A stretch of DNA of 60,000 bases from Membranipora membranacea (Eukaryota > Bryozoa > Gymnolaemata > Cheilostomatida > Membraniporidae). Location: NCBI GenBank assembly GCA_914767715.1, contig OU612066.1:6641001-6701000 (forward strand), in the 5' to 3' direction. Positions 57,401 to 60,000 of this stretch are shown in pieces; within the stretch, counting starts at the first letter, position 1, and each line of letters starts with the position of its first letter. The notes beneath the pieces were generated by a model. The model was given only the letters and a program-made list of their open reading frames with translations. It was not told the DNA's origin and made no database searches. The translations under genes were made by a program, and so were the position numbers.

Positions 57401-60000
57401 AAGGGTGTTGACTGAAGCTGAGCAGTTAATATTGAACTAAGTAGCTCTTATTTATTAGACCTTATCTTTTAAATTTGTCTGGTGTGCTACATAGTTACCC
57501 GCTAAATGTATTGAAACTCTTGATCAAATCAGGACAACATCCACATTTCAGAACTACAGTTGATAAATAAAAGATAAGTTTCCATCAAAAATTTATGTTG
57601 CAATAGTCATTTGTTGAAATTTTTATTTTCTATGCTTTTATCATGCTACGCTATATCATGTTTGAAAAGGTAAATTAAATAAACTGCACTGCAGTATATT
57701 GCCAATGAAAAGCAACAACCTGGCTGTTTCATGAATGCCAATGATCTTACATTTCTTTGGCTTCTGTCATACCAAACCTTTATTATCCATTGTTGTTACA
57801 TAGGTGGCCCAGGAGACACTGGTCCAACTGGACCAGCTGGTACTTCAGGACAGCAGGGAGTGAAGGGAGATGCCGGAAACAGTGGTGCTGCTGGAGCAAC
57901 TGGACCTGTAGGACCTCAGGGTAACCAAGGGTCGCAAGGTTCAACTGGATCCACTGGTCCCGTCGGTCTCAAGGGAGCTAAAGGTATGTTAATATTTCTT
58001 TTTCGGGTTATGATCAACGGTGCTAAGATTGCCGACTATGATGCATTAACATGCTATTAGAAATATCATTTTAATCAAATCGGATTTGGGACAACTTTAA
58101 ATCCAGAGTAATTGGAGAATTGGAGACAATTCTCAAGGAGAAGTTCACACATTCCGATATGTATGCAAGCCAAATATTGTTTAATTGGTTTATCCTACTA
58201 GGTAAGCTCATCTCAAACAATCAAGGCCAATCACACAAAATTGTAACTCTGTTTATTTATTGAGCGGTTTGGTTTTAATCGTTGAGAATGTTCACTGTAT
58301 TACAGGTAGCGGTGGTGATAGCGGACCTCGTGGTGTGGCTGGAGAGGCTGGACCTTCTGGACAAAAAGGAGAACAAGGTATGTGTGAGGTTTTCTCATGT
58401 GAAGTGTTGAATTATTGCCCTGCATCTCTATATTTTACTTCCCATTAGTCTATTCAAATGGGATCCTGCAGTACGGTAAGTACATAAGCTATGTGCTACA
58501 CTGATACTAGCTACTCAGTGATGCCATTTGCAAGACTGCACCTCAACACAATATTTTTTTTTACTTCCTGATTGTCACTCAAACTACAAATTGTCAGTAG
58601 TTTGAGAAATGATCAGATTTAAAGAATTTAATTGTTTGCTATTGTCCGTTTAATTGGAGATATCTGCAATACTACCAAGTGCTCTCGATTACCATCTGAG
58701 TAAATATGATTATTTTGTTGAGAGATTTGCACCAAAAAGATCCTTCATTCACATGTTAATCCACGACTCATGTTGTGCAAATCCATTCCATCTCACAAGA
58801 GGGGCCTCAAGTTGTAAAGGCTTGCTTACAAATCTCTTAATATCTAGGTTATGTCAACAACAATTTTTGTAATAGTGAACTCTCTTATCAAAACTATTTT
58901 ATAATAGCTAGACATTTGAAGAGCAGTGAATTGGATGACTGAAAACTTGTAACAACAGAATAATTATTAACAGGTCATTAACTCCATTAGATTTGTGCAG
59001 TCGCTATAAAAAAGTGTTTGTTATGAAAAAGAGAATAGTGGGCACAGCATTGTATTATTGTTTTGTTTCCCCAAAACATGTACCATGTACCATGTACCAA
59101 GCACTGTGACAAAGCACAAAGCAAAGATATTTCGGATATTCATGATTTTCTAAGCGCAAATTGTTATGCAGAAGAAATATGATCCTTTTATAAATATTAA
59201 TGCAAGATCACAATTTTGGATTGCTCGTTTGCGCATGATAAATTCTGCAAAGTGCCAGAGGGGGGCCTGGTGTCAGAGCAGGGAGTTTGGGATAACTCCC
59301 TGGTCAGAGCTACGATTACCCTTCCTTCCTTGATTATAATTATCTTCTCTTGAAATTGTCAGGTATTTCTGGACCATCAGGATCAACAGGACCTAAAGGA
59401 TCACGCGGAGAGACTGGTAGCCGTGGTACTCAAGGTGTAGCTGGAAACCAGGGATCAACTGGTCCCCAGGGAAATCAAGGTCCAGCCGGAATAAAAGGTG
59501 GGTAAATCATAGACACTAATGCCCAAAGGTGAAGCCAGGAATATTTAATTGTTTAAATAGTAAAATAATACTGTTTACTAAATTTTTGTCCTTATGTTCT
59601 TTCCTTGTTGACAGAATGCTTGAAAACTGTCTTCATTTGGCCCACACCCTTAGTCAATATTATGACCCTTCTTGAGTTGTGAATATTATTTTACACTTAT
59701 CTACATCACAGGTGACCGTGGATCGTCTGGATCCCAGGGTCAGGCAGGAAGCACTGGTGCAACTGGACCTTCCGGATCAACAGGACAACAAGGTATTAAA
59801 GGAAACACAGGAAACTCAGGAGTACAGGGACCAGCTGGTGTTAGTGGATCAACTGGACCACAGGGTCAGAAGGGACAGAAAGGACAACTCGGTATGTTTC
59901 ACCAGCTAATCACATACATTATACAATGCTTGGCTATATATATACTAGACTGCATTCGATTTTGTAAATTATGAACCCAGCGCATGGGTAGGGCTCCTTC
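54465..60000 (+). CDS. Collagen-like secreted protein, Gly-X-Y exons (incomplete at right edge)
   Basis: Exon 1 (54,465-54,528) encodes a signal peptide, [20 protein letters not shown]. Then come 56,274-56,363; 56,584-56,745; 56,895-57,011; 57,272-57,397; 57,804-57,983; 58,306-58,377; 59,363-59,497; and 59,712-59,891. All introns are GT...AG and phase 1, splitting a Gly codon. The last eight exons encode uninterrupted Gly-X-Y (about 118 triplets so far), poor in proline and rich in Thr, Ser, Gln and Ala (GATGST, GPSGQKG). No NC1, VWA or C4 domain is reached before the edge, so the collagen class is open. Exon lengths 90, 162, 117, 126, 180, 72, 135 and 180 are all multiples of 9. Expected role: extracellular matrix or a short-chain/spongin-like secreted collagen. 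An extra exon could hide in the 1-kb intron at 58.4-59.36 kb. Confidence 0.92.
54529..54610 (+). repeat. Tandem copies of a splice-donor-containing unit
   Basis: The authentic donor (ACG/GTAAGTGTACTAT) starts a degenerate tandem array. Further CG/GTAAGTGTACTA units have GT at 54,577 and 54,593. Use of the first alternative donor would add 48 bases (16 codons, no stop) in phase. The second would add 64 and shift the frame. Confidence 0.7.

Overview
This is an AT-rich nuclear segment from an invertebrate animal. Coding exons are small and bounded by GT...AG introns, tRNA-derived SINEs, MITEs and LINE remnants are scattered throughout, and one gene encodes a low-proline Gly-X-Y collagen. A sponge or other early-branching aquatic animal would fit, but the sequence does not prove it. 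No rRNA, CRISPR, operon or convincing functional tRNA was seen.

Layout. (1) 1-8.2 kb is a repeat graveyard: a hAT-like transposase fragment (minus), two LINE reverse-transcriptase fragments, SINE heads, and two orphan exons of an SLC18-type transporter. (2) 8.2-15.9 kb holds a minus-strand SLC18-family (vesicular amine/acetylcholine transporter-like) gene with ten exons whose splice phases all agree. (3) 16.7-41.9 kb is packed with Polinton/Maverick (adintovirus-like) DNA. I read it as two divergent, decayed elements, one inside the other. The outer element supplies the spliced acidic gene and zinc-finger/PolB amino end at 16.9-21.1 kb and resumes at 33.47 kb with the rest of PolB, followed on the same strand by packaging ATPase, small basic protein, conserved unknown, chromodomain integrase, penton-like protein, second basic protein, F54H12.2-type capsid protein and adenain-like protease. 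The inner element (about 22.1-33.3 kb) has its own spliced upstream gene and PolB on plus, and the same structural block in the same order on minus. Almost every viral gene carries stops or frameshifts. The outer protease and the inner ATPase and basic-protein frames are open. (4) 42.08-42.23 kb is an 8-bp tandem repeat. (5) 42.49-48.75 kb is a second, inverted, 5'-truncated copy of the SLC18 gene, now a pseudogene. (6) 48.75-54.46 kb shows no gene but contains one long hairpin. (7) 54.46 kb to the right edge is a collagen gene: a signal-peptide exon, then eight Gly-X-Y exons, continuing off the window.

How the parts relate. The structural genes form the usual virion module (capsid, penton, protease, ATPase) and PolB plus integrase form the replication/integration module of self-synthesising Polintons. 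Gene order and junction spacings in the structural block are the same in both elements although the proteins are clearly different, so these are two lineages and not a recent tandem duplication. The SLC18 inverted arms lie on either side of the viral block, so the duplication, the viral insertions and the tandem repeat mark a rearrangement hotspot. Coordinates of exons and frameshifts were read by eye.
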